DNA from: Nitratireductor luteus | GTDB taxonomy: Bacteria; Pseudomonadota; Alphaproteobacteria; Rhizobiales; Rhizobiaceae | Direction: 5' to 3' | NCBI RefSeq assembly: GCF_026162365.1 | Contig: NZ_JAOANW010000003.1 | Span: 28,924-92,923, forward strand | DNA length: 64,000 nt | In this document: piece after piece, positions 37,899 to 46,456 of the stretch | How the letters are laid out: every line of letters begins with the position of its first letter | How positions within the stretch are numbered: the stretch's first letter is position 1 | Position numbers and translations under genes: made by a program | The notes under the pieces: model-generated | What the model was told of the DNA's origin: nothing | What the model saw: the letters and a program-made list of their open reading frames with translations, nothing else | Database searches by the model: none

Positions 37899-38291
37899 TC
37901 AGTTCACAGTCGCATCGGCTCCCGGCAGATCGAGCGAGAATGCCGGAATGTCGATCTCGAACAGCACGCCGCCTGCCGACCGCATCGTATAGCGCCCGAC
38001 CATGATGCCGGATGTGGTCGGAAGCGGGCAGCCCGACGTGTAACGGTAGCTCTCATCGGGGCCGAGCTCGGGCTGTTCGCCGACGACACCGGCGCCACGC
38101 ACCTCCTGCGTCCGCCCCAGCCCATCTGTGATATGCCAGTAGCGTGACAGGAGCTGCACCTTTTCGTTGGAATGGTTGACGATGGTGACCTGATAGGCCC
38201 ATACGAACCTTCCCTCGTCCGGGTCCGATTGATCCGGCAGGAAAAAGGGTTCCACCTGAACCTCGATGTCATTCGTCACTGCGCGATACAT
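37899..38291 (-). CDS. apaG: ApaG family protein
   Basis: 130 residues from ATG 38291, behind GGAAGG. Fibronectin-type-III-like single domain: [28 protein letters not shown], the glycine-rich [13 protein letters not shown], and [18 protein letters not shown]. Linked by name to cobalt/magnesium tolerance; biochemical role unclear. Converges on hslO. Confidence 0.93.
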   Translation of the reverse strand: MYRAVTNDIEVQVEPFFLPDQSDPDEGRFVWAYQVTIVNHSNEKVQLLSRYWHITDGLGRTQEVRGAGVVGEQPELGPDESYRYTSGCPLPTTSGIMVGRYTMRSAGGVLFEIDIPAFSLDLPGADATVN

Positions 38292-38378
38292 GGGCCTTCC
38301 GCTGACGATATTGTGACAAGAGATATGTGTCGCCGCGCGATATAGATCAACGCGTGACAATCGTGGGAAGGATCGCCA

Positions 38379-38984
38379 TTGCTTGATGGATGGGGCCGGC
38401 GGAAGCTCGATCCGCTGTTGAACCGCATAGCAGCCGGTGCGGCGCGTGGCGGCATCGGCGCCGACGCCATCACGCTGGCAGGCTGCGCCATGGGCCTTGC
38501 CGCTGCGGCGCTGGTAGCTGTCGGGTGGTTCGGAACGGCTTTCGTCCTCATCCTTCTCAGCCGGCTGGCCGACGGTGTCGATGGCGCGGTGGCGCGCATC
38601 AACGGACCGACGGATCTCGGCGGCTTCCTCGATATCGTGCTAGACTTCGTCTTTTACGGCGCCGTGCCGCTGGCCTTCGTATTGTTCGATCCTGCTGCCA
38701 ACGGCGTTGCCGGCGCCGTGCTGCTGTTTGCTTTCTATGTCAACGGCGCGAGCTTCCTCACCTTTGCGGTGATGGCGGAAAAACGCCGGCTGGTCAGCAC
38801 CGCCCGCGGCAGCAAGTCCCTGTTCTTCACCACCGGGATAGCCGAGGCGGGCGAGACGCTGGCCGTCTTCCTGCTCGCCTGCCTCTTTCCCGCATGGTTC
38901 CCGGTGCTAGCCTACGCTTTCGCGTCGATAACGCTTTACACAGCGCTGTCGCGCATCGTGCTGGCCCGACGGGAACTGAGGTAG
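38379..38984 (+). CDS. CDP-alcohol phosphatidyltransferase family protein
   Basis: 201 residues from a TTG. The catalytic motif DxxDGxxAR-x8-GxxxDxxxD is complete in [26 protein letters not shown] around residues 66-90, and the rest is five or six membrane spans. Joins a CDP-activated alcohol to a lipid or alcohol in phospholipid synthesis; which one cannot be told. Divergent from apaG; converges on metZ. Confidence 0.88.
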   Translation: MLDGWGRRKLDPLLNRIAAGAARGGIGADAITLAGCAMGLAAAALVAVGWFGTAFVLILLSRLADGVDGAVARINGPTDLGGFLDIVLDFVFYGAVPLAFVLFDPAANGVAGAVLLFAFYVNGASFLTFAVMAEKRRLVSTARGSKSLFFTTGIAEAGETLAVFLLACLFPAWFPVLAYAFASITLYTALSRIVLARRELR

Positions 38985-38994
38985 CGGCCTCCCG

Positions 38995-40185
38995 CTACGC
39001 CGCCTCCAGCGCCTGCTCGATGTCCCTGATCAGGTCGCCTGCGTCCTCCAGCCCGAGCGACAGGCGCAACGTGCCCGCGCCAATTCCTGCCTCAGCGCGC
39101 GCCTCGTCGGTGAGGTTCTTGTGCGTGGTGGTGGTGGGGTGCGTAACCAGGCTCTTGGCATCGCCCAGATTGTTGGAGATGCCGATGATCGAAAGCGCGT
39201 TCTCGAAGGCGAAGGCAGATGATTTTCCGCCCTTGAGGTCGAAACAGACCAGCGTGGAGCCGCCCGTCATCTGCTGCGCCACGATGTCTGCCTGGGGATG
39301 GTCCTTGCGCCCGGGATAGATGACGCGACCCACCTTGGGGTGTTCGGCCAGATAATCGGCGACACGAGCGGCGCTCTCGCTCTGCTGGCGCACCCGAAGC
39401 GGCAGGGTTTCAAGACCCTTCAGAAGCGTCCAGGCATTGAAGGGCGAAAGGCTGGGCCCGGTATGGCGGAAATAATCGTGCAGGTTCTCATCGATCCAGT
39501 CTTTGTCGGACAGCACGACGCCGCCCAGACATCGGCCCTGACCGTCGATATGCTTGGTCGCGGAATAGACCACCACATGGGCACCCAGCTCCAGCGGCTT
39601 TTGCAGGAGCGGCGTGGCGAACACATTGTCGACCACGAGACGCGCGCCGGCGCTGTCGGCCAATCGGGCGATCGCCGCGATGTCGCAGACTTCCAGCGTT
39701 GGATTGGTGGGGCTTTCCAGGAAAAACAGCTTGGTGGTGGGCCGAATGGCCTCTTCCCATGCGACAACCGATTTGCCGTCGACGAGCGTTGCTTCGATGC
39801 CGTAGCGCGGCATCAGCGTCTCCACCACCCAGCGGCAGGAGCCGAAGAGAGCGCGCGCAGCCACTACATGATCGCCGGCCTTGAGCGAACAGAGCAGCGC
39901 CGCCGAAACCGCCGCCATGCCCGACGCCGTGGCGCGGGCATCCTCTGCCCCTTCCAGCGCGCACATGCGCTTTTCGAACATGTCGACGGTGGGATTGGCG
40001 TAGCGCGAATAGATGAAGCCCGGCTCCTCGCCCTTGAAACGGGCTTCGGCGGCTTCCGCGCTGTCGTAGAGGAAACCCTGCGTCAGATAGAGGGCTTCGG
40101 AGGTCTCGCCGAACTGCGAGCGCAGCGTGCCCGCATGGACAAGGGCGGTTTGCGGTTTCCAGTCTTTGCCAAAATTGCTTGTCAT
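38995..40185 (-). CDS. metZ: O-succinylhomoserine sulfhydrylase
   Basis: 396 residues. PLP enzyme of the Cys/Met gamma family that makes homocysteine from O-succinylhomoserine and sulfide. Signatures: YSRYANPTVDMFE, the cofactor tyrosine region, ESPTNPTLEVCDI and the PLP-lysine VYSATKHIDGQGR near residue 210. Preceded by a SAM-II riboswitch and an intrinsic terminator, which supports MetZ over cystathionine enzymes. Confidence 0.94.
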   Translation of the reverse strand: MTSNFGKDWKPQTALVHAGTLRSQFGETSEALYLTQGFLYDSAEAAEARFKGEEPGFIYSRYANPTVDMFEKRMCALEGAEDARATASGMAAVSAALLCSLKAGDHVVAARALFGSCRWVVETLMPRYGIEATLVDGKSVVAWEEAIRPTTKLFFLESPTNPTLEVCDIAAIARLADSAGARLVVDNVFATPLLQKPLELGAHVVVYSATKHIDGQGRCLGGVVLSDKDWIDENLHDYFRHTGPSLSPFNAWTLLKGLETLPLRVRQQSESAARVADYLAEHPKVGRVIYPGRKDHPQADIVAQQMTGGSTLVCFDLKGGKSSAFAFENALSIIGISNNLGDAKSLVTHPTTTTHKNLTDEARAEAGIGAGTLRLSLGLEDAGDLIRDIEQALEAA

Positions 40186-40198
40186 CGTCTTCGCTCAA

Positions 40199-40234
40199 AA
40201 AATAAAACCGGCCGCGGGAAGCCGCTTGCCGGTT
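40199..40234 (-). terminator. Intrinsic terminator between the SAM-II aptamer and metZ
   Basis: On the minus strand AACCGGC (40234-40228), an inner GCGG/CCGC pair, and GCCGGTT (40212-40206) form the stem, followed by TTATTTTTT (40207-40199). It lies 14 bp before the metZ ATG and so can only be a regulatory attenuator. An 8-base segment of the descending arm (40217-40210) is exactly complementary to the aptamer tail at 40267-40260. Confidence 0.75.
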
Positions 40235-40263
40235 CGAGCGCCCTGGTGACAGGTCGTTGCCGC

Positions 40264-40319
40264 GGCCTTTTAGCGACTTGTTTTACGTGGCTGCAAGCCG
40301 ACCGGCCAAATCACCACGG
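40264..40319 (-). ncRNA. SAM-II riboswitch (metZ leader)
   Basis: On the minus strand the conserved SAM-II blocks appear in order: CGTGGTGATTT, GCTTGCAGCCACG, then TCGCTAAAAGG. P1 pairs CGTGG (40318-40314) with CCACG (40290-40286), and the 3' block would form the pseudoknot. SAM-II aptamers are known before metA/metX/metZ genes in alphaproteobacteria and shut the gene off when S-adenosylmethionine is plentiful. Confidence 0.92.
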
Positions 40320-40403
40320 GATAAATTCTCTTTAGACGGCGACGCGCCTTGCGTCAATTGCGGCCGGCGTTAAAGCTCGCTCACCAGCTTTCGGAGGCAT
40401 GAC

Positions 40404-41492
40404 GTGGACCCAGCAGGCATATTGCCAGATTCTGAGATCGCAGCGCTTTTCGACAGCGGCGCGCTGACCGCGCTGGGCCCGCTCGACCCGGATCAAGTGC
40501 AGCCGGCCAGCCTCGATCTGCGCCTCGGGGACGTCGCCTATCGCGTGCGCGCCAGCTTCCTGCCCGGGCCGCAGAGCCGGGTTTCCGAGAAGCTCGACCG
40601 CCTCAGGCTTCACCAGATCCCGTTGGGCGAGGGCGCGGTGCTGGAGACCGGTTGCGTCTATATCGTGCCGCTGATGGAAGGGCTTTCCCTGCCGGCCGAT
40701 ATTTCCGCGTCAGCCAACCCCAAAAGCTCGACCGGCCGTCTCGACATATTCACCCGCGTGATGACCGATTTCGGTCCCGAGTTTGACAAGATCGTGCCGG
40801 GATACAAGGGGCCGCTCTATCTGGAAGTGAGCCCCCGCACCTTTCCGATCATCCTGCGTGCCGGATCGCGGCTTTCGCAGATACGTTTCCGGCGGGGCAA
40901 TGCCTTGCTTACGGAGGCCGAGCTTGCGGCACTGCATGAGACGGAAACGCTGGTGGCAGCGCAGACGCCCAATATCTCCGGCGGCGGGATTGCGCTTTCC
41001 ATTGACTTGACCGGCGGTCAGGACCGCCTCGTCGGCTACCGCGCCAAGCACCACACCGGCCTGGTCGACGTCGACAGGAAGGCGGCCCATTCGGTGACCG
41101 ACTTCTGGGAGCCGCTCTATAATCACGGCAAGGCGGAACTGGTTCTGGATCCGGACGAGTTCTACATCCTCGTTTCCCGCGAAGCGGTTCACGTGCCGCC
41201 CGCCTACGCGGCCGAGATGACGCCGTTCGACCCTCTGGTGGGCGAATTCCGCGTCCATTATGCCGGCTTCTTCGATCCTGGTTTCGGTCATTCGGGCGCG
41301 GGCGGAACGGGCAGCCGCGCCGTGCTGGAAGTGCGTAGCCACGAAGTGCCTTTCATCCTGGAGCACGGCCAGATAGTCGGACGGCTGGTCTATGAGCGCA
41401 TGAGCACGCGGCCCAAGGCGCTATACGGCACGGGCCTGAAGTCGAACTACCAGGGCCAGGCGCTGAAATTGTCCAAGCATTTCATCGCCTGA
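40404..41492 (+). CDS. dcd: 2'-deoxycytidine 5'-triphosphate deaminase, two-domain form
   Basis: 362 residues, double the length of E. coli Dcd: two dUTPase-fold domains as in the alphaproteobacterial form (PF06559). The first half has the nucleotide motif SANPKSSTGRLDIFTRVMTDF; the second has HNHGKAELVLDPDEFYILVSREAVHVP and the C-terminal loop RMSTRPKALYG. Deaminates dCTP to dUTP for thymidylate synthesis. GTG start. Confidence 0.9.
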   Translation: MDPAGILPDSEIAALFDSGALTALGPLDPDQVQPASLDLRLGDVAYRVRASFLPGPQSRVSEKLDRLRLHQIPLGEGAVLETGCVYIVPLMEGLSLPADISASANPKSSTGRLDIFTRVMTDFGPEFDKIVPGYKGPLYLEVSPRTFPIILRAGSRLSQIRFRRGNALLTEAELAALHETETLVAAQTPNISGGGIALSIDLTGGQDRLVGYRAKHHTGLVDVDRKAAHSVTDFWEPLYNHGKAELVLDPDEFYILVSREAVHVPPAYAAEMTPFDPLVGEFRVHYAGFFDPGFGHSGAGGTGSRAVLEVRSHEVPFILEHGQIVGRLVYERMSTRPKALYGTGLKSNYQGQALKLSKHFIA

Positions 41493-41494
41493 CA

Positions 41495-42352
41495 TCACTC
41501 CACATTCTGGCGCTTCAAAGCCCGCACCTCGTCGCGCAGCGCCCGGATTTCGACCAAGATGACCTCCTGCTCCTGTTGCATGGCACTGCGCTCGGCGGTG
41601 GCTGCCGCGTCGTGCTCGGCCTGCATCGCCGAGACGATGATACCGATGAACAGGTTCAGCACCGTGAAAGTGGTCGACACGATGAACGGGATGAAGAACA
41701 GCCACGCCCAGGGGAAGACTTCCATGACCGGTCGCACGATGCCCATGGACCAGCTTTCCAGCGTCATGATCTGGAATAGGGAATAGGCCGAACGGCCGAT
41801 GGTGCCGAACCAGTCGGGAAAGTCGGTGCCGAAGAGTTTCGTCGCCATTACCGAGAAGACATAGAACACCAGCGCCAGCAACAGCATGATAGAACCCATG
41901 CCCGGCAGCGCCGCTATAAGCCCGCCCACCACGCGCTTGAGCGAAGGCACCATCGATACCAGCCTGAGCACCCGCAGGATGCGCAGTGCCCGCAGCACCG
42001 AGAAATTGGCCGTTGCGGGGGCGAGGGCTATACCGACTACGAGAAGATCGAAAACACGCCAGGGATCACGAAAGAAGCGTCCGCGGTAGACGGCCAGCTT
42101 GGTGCCCAGCTCCAGCACGAACACGCCCAGGATCAGCTTGTCGAACGCCATCAGCAGCGGGCCGGCCGCCGCCATAGCGCGCTCCGATGTCTCAAGGCCA
42201 AGAGTGATTGCGTTGAGAACGATCAACACGGTGATCGTCATCTCGAAGCGGCGGGATTCCAGGAACTGTTTCAGGGCTTGCACGATGGGAACAACCGGTT
42301 GCTGATGGCCGGCGAACAGGTGGTATGTAAAACGGGTCGCGTCAAGGCGCAT
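41495..42352 (-). CDS. Bacterial voltage-gated sodium channel (NaChBac type)
   Basis: About 285 residues; six spans of one voltage-gated channel unit. S4 carries four arginines at every third place (LRALRILRVLRLVS), and the pore selectivity filter is TLESWSM, matching the LESW filter of NaChBac rather than the TVGYG of potassium channels. The C-terminus ends in a coiled coil (VEIRALRDEVRALKRQ) that tetramerises these channels. ATG 42352 is tentative; a GTG about 22 codons in is possible. Confidence 0.88.
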   Translation of the reverse strand: MRLDATRFTYHLFAGHQQPVVPIVQALKQFLESRRFEMTITVLIVLNAITLGLETSERAMAAAGPLLMAFDKLILGVFVLELGTKLAVYRGRFFRDPWRVFDLLVVGIALAPATANFSVLRALRILRVLRLVSMVPSLKRVVGGLIAALPGMGSIMLLLALVFYVFSVMATKLFGTDFPDWFGTIGRSAYSLFQIMTLESWSMGIVRPVMEVFPWAWLFFIPFIVSTTFTVLNLFIGIIVSAMQAEHDAAATAERSAMQQEQEVILVEIRALRDEVRALKRQNVE

Positions 42353-42451
42353 GGGTAAGCGGACGCACAATCCGCCTTGACAGGAAGGGCCTTCATCGCG
42401 ATCTAATGGCGCGCCCGAAAGCAGTCGTCACTGTCGGCCGGGTGCCAGAGG

Positions 42452-42526
42452 GCGGGCGTAGTTCAGTGGTAGAACGTCAGCTTCCCAAGCTGAATGTCGT
42501 CGGTTCGATCCCGATCGCCCGCTCCA
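42452..42526 (+). tRNA. tRNA-Gly (anticodon CCC)
   Basis: 75 nt with encoded CCA. Acceptor arms GCGGGCG (42452-42458) and CGCCCGC (42516-42522), D-arm GTTCAGTGGTAGAAC, anticodon stem TCAGC/GCTGA around loop TTCCCAA (anticodon CCC), and T-loop GGTTCGATCCC. Confidence 0.97.
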
Positions 42527-42546
42527 GCCTCCCGGCGCCGTAGGTT

Positions 42547-42590
42547 TTTGGGTCCACGCACAGTGCTTTCCGAAAATCGGACCCGGTTCC
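42547..42590. repeat. Fragment of a rhizobial palindromic element
   Basis: GGGTCC and GGACCC flank a stretch ending TTTCCGAAAATCGGACCCGGTTCC, similar to the core of common rhizobial intergenic elements. It lies between tRNA-Gly and the convergent GGDEF/EAL gene and could stop transcription from either side. Confidence 0.4.
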
Positions 42591-42606
42591 CCGGCAGATG
42601 CTGTAG

Positions 42607-45000
42607 TCAGTGCTGCATAATGCGCGCCAGAACGCCGTCCTTCACGCCGGCCAGGTAGTCGATGAGGGCCGGACCGGGCAGTGGTTTGCTGAGCAGGTAT
42701 CCCTGCACCTCGTCGCAGCCCGCGCCGCGCAGGATCTGCAATTGCTCGGTCGTTTCCACGCCTTCGGCCACAGTCGTCATGCCGAGGCTGGAGGCCATGG
42801 TGATGATGGAGGCGACGATGGCATTGTGGTCCCGGTTGATGCCGATTTCCTCGATGAAGACCTTGTCGATCTTGATTTGGTCGACCGTGAACTTCTTCAG
42901 GTAGCTGAGCGAGGAATAGCCCGTCCCGAAATCATCCAGCGAAATTCTCACGCCCATCCTGCGCAGTATCTGCAGGTCTGTGCGCACCTCGGCATTGTCG
43001 TCGAGCAGAAGCGATTCAGTGATCTCGAGATGAAGCCTGTTCGAGGACAGCCCCGATCGATGCAGGGCATCCTGCACCGTTTCGACGATGTTGCTGCGCT
43101 CGAACTGGACCGGTGAGAGATTGACGGCAATGCAGATATCGTCGTCGAGGCCCGCAGCGAAGATGCAGGCCTCGTTGAGTACCCATTCGCCCAAGCTGAG
43201 AATGATTCCTGTTTCTTCCGCAACCTTGACGATCTCTTGCGGCGTCGCCGAACAGGCGGCCGTATCTTTCCAGCGCAGCAGCGCTTCTACACGCGCTACA
43301 TTGCCCGTGTTGAGATTGGTGATCGGCTGATAAGCCAGCTCGAACTGGTCGTCGAATGGGCCGGCGAGAAGCAGGCTCTCGATCTCGGATTTGCGCTCCA
43401 TCCTTGCCGACATGGCTTCGTTGTAGAAGGCATAGGAGCCGCCGCCTGCGTGCTTTGCCTCATATAAGGCCAAATCGGCATTGCGCAGCAGCACATCCAC
43501 TTCGTAGAGGTCGCCGCCACCGATCGCTATGCCGACGCTGCCGCCGGCAAGCACTTCCCGCCCATCAATGTTGTAGACCTCCAAAAGCGCCCCGACGAGA
43601 CGTCCGGCCAACGCCGCCGCCTGGTCGGGATGGGCGAGATTGCCGTGGACCACGATGAACTCGTCGCCGCCGACGCGGGAGACCGTATCGCCCCCGCGGC
43701 AGGCCGTCTGCAACCGTCGGGCCGCCTCGCACAGGAGCTTGTCGCCGAACGGGTGCCCATAGGCATCGTTGATCTTTTTGAAGTTGTCGAGATCGATGCA
43801 CATGATGGAGGTGAATCTGCCGCGCCTGCTATCGGCCGCCAAAGCTTCGGCAAGGCGTTCGCGCAGGAGCACACGATTGGGCAGGTCGGTCAGCGCGTCA
43901 TGCCGCGCCATATGGGAGACCTTCATCTGCGCCGAATAGCTCTCGGTGATGTCCTCGAAAGTGGAAATCCAGCCGCCGCTGTCCATGGGCTTGTGCGAAA
44001 CCATCACGATGCGCCCGCCGGCGATCGTTGCTATGAGCGGATTCTGCTCCTGCCGGCTGAAAAGCAATCGTGCGTCGTGGGCTGAGCAGGTCCCGGCTTC
44101 CTTCATCCGTTGTGCAAGGGTTTCCAGGCTTGTGCCGCGTTCGGCTTCGTCGAAGGATAGCCCGAACAGATCTGCCATCCGGCGATTGGAGACGATGAGA
44201 TGGCCCGATGGATCGAACATCGCGAGCCCATGGGTCATGTTGTCGAGGGCCGTCTCGAACAGCCTGTTCTGCTCAGCGAGCCGGATATTGGAGGTCACGA
44301 GTTGCGCGCCGGTGCGCTGAAGGTCCTCGTTCGAAGCGGCAAGCGACCTGCGGGTGGCTTCAAGCAACCGCGTCTGCCAGCTATTGAGCGCGAAGAGCCC
44401 GAAACCGCACAGCACAAGCAGTATCGTGATGGCGGTGAATTGCCAGTGCAGGACATAGAGTTGCCGCTGATCGCGGGCGACGGCCTGCCCGCCATAGCTG
44501 TTCGCCTCGGAAACCAAACCGGTGAGGTCCGCCTCCAGCGTTTCCGTCAGCGCGATAGCCCTGCTGATGTCGCCGTCTTCGGCGATGAGGGGTTCCACTT
44601 CCTTCATCGTCTCGGAGGCCCGCTCGATCACCCGTTGGCGGTGGGGTTCCTCGAGCACGAATGTGTGGAAGTCGCCGGATGTGAAAAGGCTCAGCCGATT
44701 GAGGAAAATCTCGTATCGCAGACGCGCCTTCTGAACGGACGCGGCGGACTTTTCAGCCAGAAGGGCCTCAAAAAGTTCCTTCCTGAACCGAAGAAACTCG
44801 TTCACGCCCTGGCTGGCGCTGAAGGCCACGTTGTACTGCGACACCTCCTCGAACAGCGCCTGGCGCTTGTGAACGAGAAACGAGATGTAGACCGCCGCCA
44901 GCAGCAGGACCACCATGCTCGAGGCGAGCATGTAGCGGATCAGGCGAATGGCCATCTCCTGCCTCGACGCGGCTTTGGTTCCTGGAGTGCCGGCGTGCAA
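42607..45000 (-). CDS. Bifunctional diguanylate cyclase/phosphodiesterase (PAS-GGDEF-EAL)
   Basis: 797 residues; a membrane span near 25-45, a periplasmic region to about 195, a second span, then PAS (about 245-370), GGDEF and EAL domains. The GGDEF signature is intact (RVGGDEFIVVHG), and the EAL signature is intact too (ARVEALLRWKD, with LDDFGTGYSSLSYLKKF). It could therefore make or break cyclic-di-GMP; the periplasmic region probably senses a signal. Three bp after an upstream molybdopterin-oxidoreductase-like gene, so co-transcribed with it. Confidence 0.92.
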   Translation of the reverse strand: MHAGTPGTKAASRQEMAIRLIRYMLASSMVVLLLAAVYISFLVHKRQALFEEVSQYNVAFSASQGVNEFLRFRKELFEALLAEKSAASVQKARLRYEIFLNRLSLFTSGDFHTFVLEEPHRQRVIERASETMKEVEPLIAEDGDISRAIALTETLEADLTGLVSEANSYGGQAVARDQRQLYVLHWQFTAITILLVLCGFGLFALNSWQTRLLEATRRSLAASNEDLQRTGAQLVTSNIRLAEQNRLFETALDNMTHGLAMFDPSGHLIVSNRRMADLFGLSFDEAERGTSLETLAQRMKEAGTCSAHDARLLFSRQEQNPLIATIAGGRIVMVSHKPMDSGGWISTFEDITESYSAQMKVSHMARHDALTDLPNRVLLRERLAEALAADSRRGRFTSIMCIDLDNFKKINDAYGHPFGDKLLCEAARRLQTACRGGDTVSRVGGDEFIVVHGNLAHPDQAAALAGRLVGALLEVYNIDGREVLAGGSVGIAIGGGDLYEVDVLLRNADLALYEAKHAGGGSYAFYNEAMSARMERKSEIESLLLAGPFDDQFELAYQPITNLNTGNVARVEALLRWKDTAACSATPQEIVKVAEETGIILSLGEWVLNEACIFAAGLDDDICIAVNLSPVQFERSNIVETVQDALHRSGLSSNRLHLEITESLLLDDNAEVRTDLQILRRMGVRISLDDFGTGYSSLSYLKKFTVDQIKIDKVFIEEIGINRDHNAIVASIITMASSLGMTTVAEGVETTEQLQILRGAGCDEVQGYLLSKPLPGPALIDYLAGVKDGVLARIMQH

Positions 45001-45003
45001 GGC

Positions 45004-45540
45004 TTACCTCACATTCATGCGTGCAATTTGCCAGACAGACCTGGAATAATACTTCTGGGCATGGAGGTCGGCGTTGCTGTCATAGGGGTAGATGATAAAA
45101 AGCGGCCCCTTGTCGCGCACAGGCATCTCGACTCCGTCACGTTTCATGGCAAGGATCGTGCCGAACTCGGCAAAATCGGAAATGGGTATGGTCGTGCGGT
45201 AGTCGTTGAGTGCGACGGCCTCGATTTCGGTTCCCTTGGCGCCTACATATTCCATGAGTTTGGTAAGCGGTACGCCCTCGAATGTGGCGGCGCTTGTATA
45301 CCAGGGCGTGGTGGTAACGATTTCCACCATGCCGAGCCCTTCGAGCATCTGGCGGTCGAAATGGGCCTCGTCACCCGCATTCGTGTTCTCGATATTCCCA
45401 TCGATGACGAGAATGGTCTCACCGGCAGGCGTCGGGAGCGTCTCGGCCTGCGCGGTCGAATGCAACCCGAACGCGATCAGAATCCCCATGCAGATCATCA
45501 CTGGCAGGCATGTGAAGCGGATATTAAGTTCGGTGTTCAT
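45004..45540 (-). CDS. Periplasmic molybdopterin-oxidoreductase-like protein, without catalytic cysteine
   Basis: 178 residues from ATG 45540, behind GAGGGG. Signal peptide to about residue 30. The mature part resembles the SUOX/molybdopterin-binding fold: LEGLGMVEIVTTTPWYTSAATFEGVPLTKLMEYVGAK, ALNDYRTTIPISDF and VRDKGPLFIIYPYD. It lacks the cysteine that ligates molybdenum, so it is unlikely to be an enzyme. In operon with the GGDEF/EAL sensor, for which it may be the periplasmic input protein. Confidence 0.75.
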   Translation of the reverse strand: MNTELNIRFTCLPVMICMGILIAFGLHSTAQAETLPTPAGETILVIDGNIENTNAGDEAHFDRQMLEGLGMVEIVTTTPWYTSAATFEGVPLTKLMEYVGAKGTEIEAVALNDYRTTIPISDFAEFGTILAMKRDGVEMPVRDKGPLFIIYPYDSNADLHAQKYYSRSVWQIARMNVR

Positions 45541-45745
45541 GATTTTCCCCTCTACCTGAGCTTGCAAGGCGACCGCAATATTTCACAAAGCATGGCGCAT
45601 ATAGGCTAAGAGCATGTTAATATTGGATTTCTGGAAAGACCACCACCGAAACGGACGCGTCGAAATATTGGCGCAGAAAAACAAAAAGCTGATACAAGCG
45701 ACCTTGTTCGCTTAAACTTCACTAACTAGGCATGGATACCGACCC

Positions 45746-46102
45746 GTGACAAATCCAGTCGAGACCTACAAAGAGTTCACCTTCGAGGCCGCACACGAAC
45801 TGCCGCCCTATTCGGGGCTGCATGGCCATTCCTTCAAAGTGCGCATCGCCCTTACAGGAGAGCCTGATCCGAAATTCGGTTGGTCTGCTAACCTTTATGA
45901 GGTCGAGCGCAAGATAGAGGAGATCCACAAGACGCTGGATCATGGCTATCTTAACCAGGTAGAGGGCTTGTCGGTCCCGTCCCTGGAAAACATCGCGGCG
46001 TGGATCTGGCAGAAGCTGCGCGGAGACCTGCCTGCCCTGAGCGAGGTCGTGGTTTCGCGCGGCCCGGACGGCCAGGCTGAGGGCTGCGTCTATCGCGGCT
46101 GA
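45746..46102 (+). CDS. queD: QueD/6-pyruvoyl-tetrahydropterin synthase family protein
   Basis: 118 residues from a GTG. Zinc-binding histidines are present: FEAAHELP and GLHGHSFKV; the LDHGYLN Asp-His pair is also kept. The usual cysteine-bearing loop between the first two motifs is short and has no cysteine (LPPYSGLHGHS). No queC or queE is nearby. The 7-deazaguanine role is the family default; activity may differ. Confidence 0.8.
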   Translation: MTNPVETYKEFTFEAAHELPPYSGLHGHSFKVRIALTGEPDPKFGWSANLYEVERKIEEIHKTLDHGYLNQVEGLSVPSLENIAAWIWQKLRGDLPALSEVVVSRGPDGQAEGCVYRG

Positions 46103-46186
46103 ACAGCACCGCGATTTCGCCAACCCTGTTGATGCCGCCACATTCCATGGCTATGTGCAGGAAAGCCATTTTAAACGGGGTACACC

Positions 46187-46450
46187 GTGTCCGCATTGAC
46201 CAGATTCCTGGGCGACAGCCCGTTGCGCGTGTTGATCAAGCTCTTGATCGTCTCCTTCATAGTAGGCTTCATCATGAACGTGTTCAACTGGTCGCCGCTC
46301 GACGTCTATTATTCGCTGCGCGACACGGTTCTGGGCATCTGGAACATGGGCTTTGACGCGCTGGGAAGGCTGGGTGGCTACATCCTGCTTGGCGCGTTCA
46401 TCGTCGTGCCCGGTTTCATCATCCTGCGGCTGTTGAGCTTTCGGCGATAA
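46187..46450 (+). CDS. Small membrane protein, DUF6460-like
   Basis: 87 residues from a GTG. Two hydrophobic segments (LIKLLIVSFIVGFIMNVF and YILLGAFIVVPGFIILRLL) separated by NWSPLDVYYSLRDTVLGIWNMGFDALGRLG, a stretch conserved in Rhizobiales. Function unknown; inner membrane. Confidence 0.75.
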   Translation: MSALTRFLGDSPLRVLIKLLIVSFIVGFIMNVFNWSPLDVYYSLRDTVLGIWNMGFDALGRLGGYILLGAFIVVPGFIILRLLSFRR

Positions 46451-46456
46451 TAGGGT

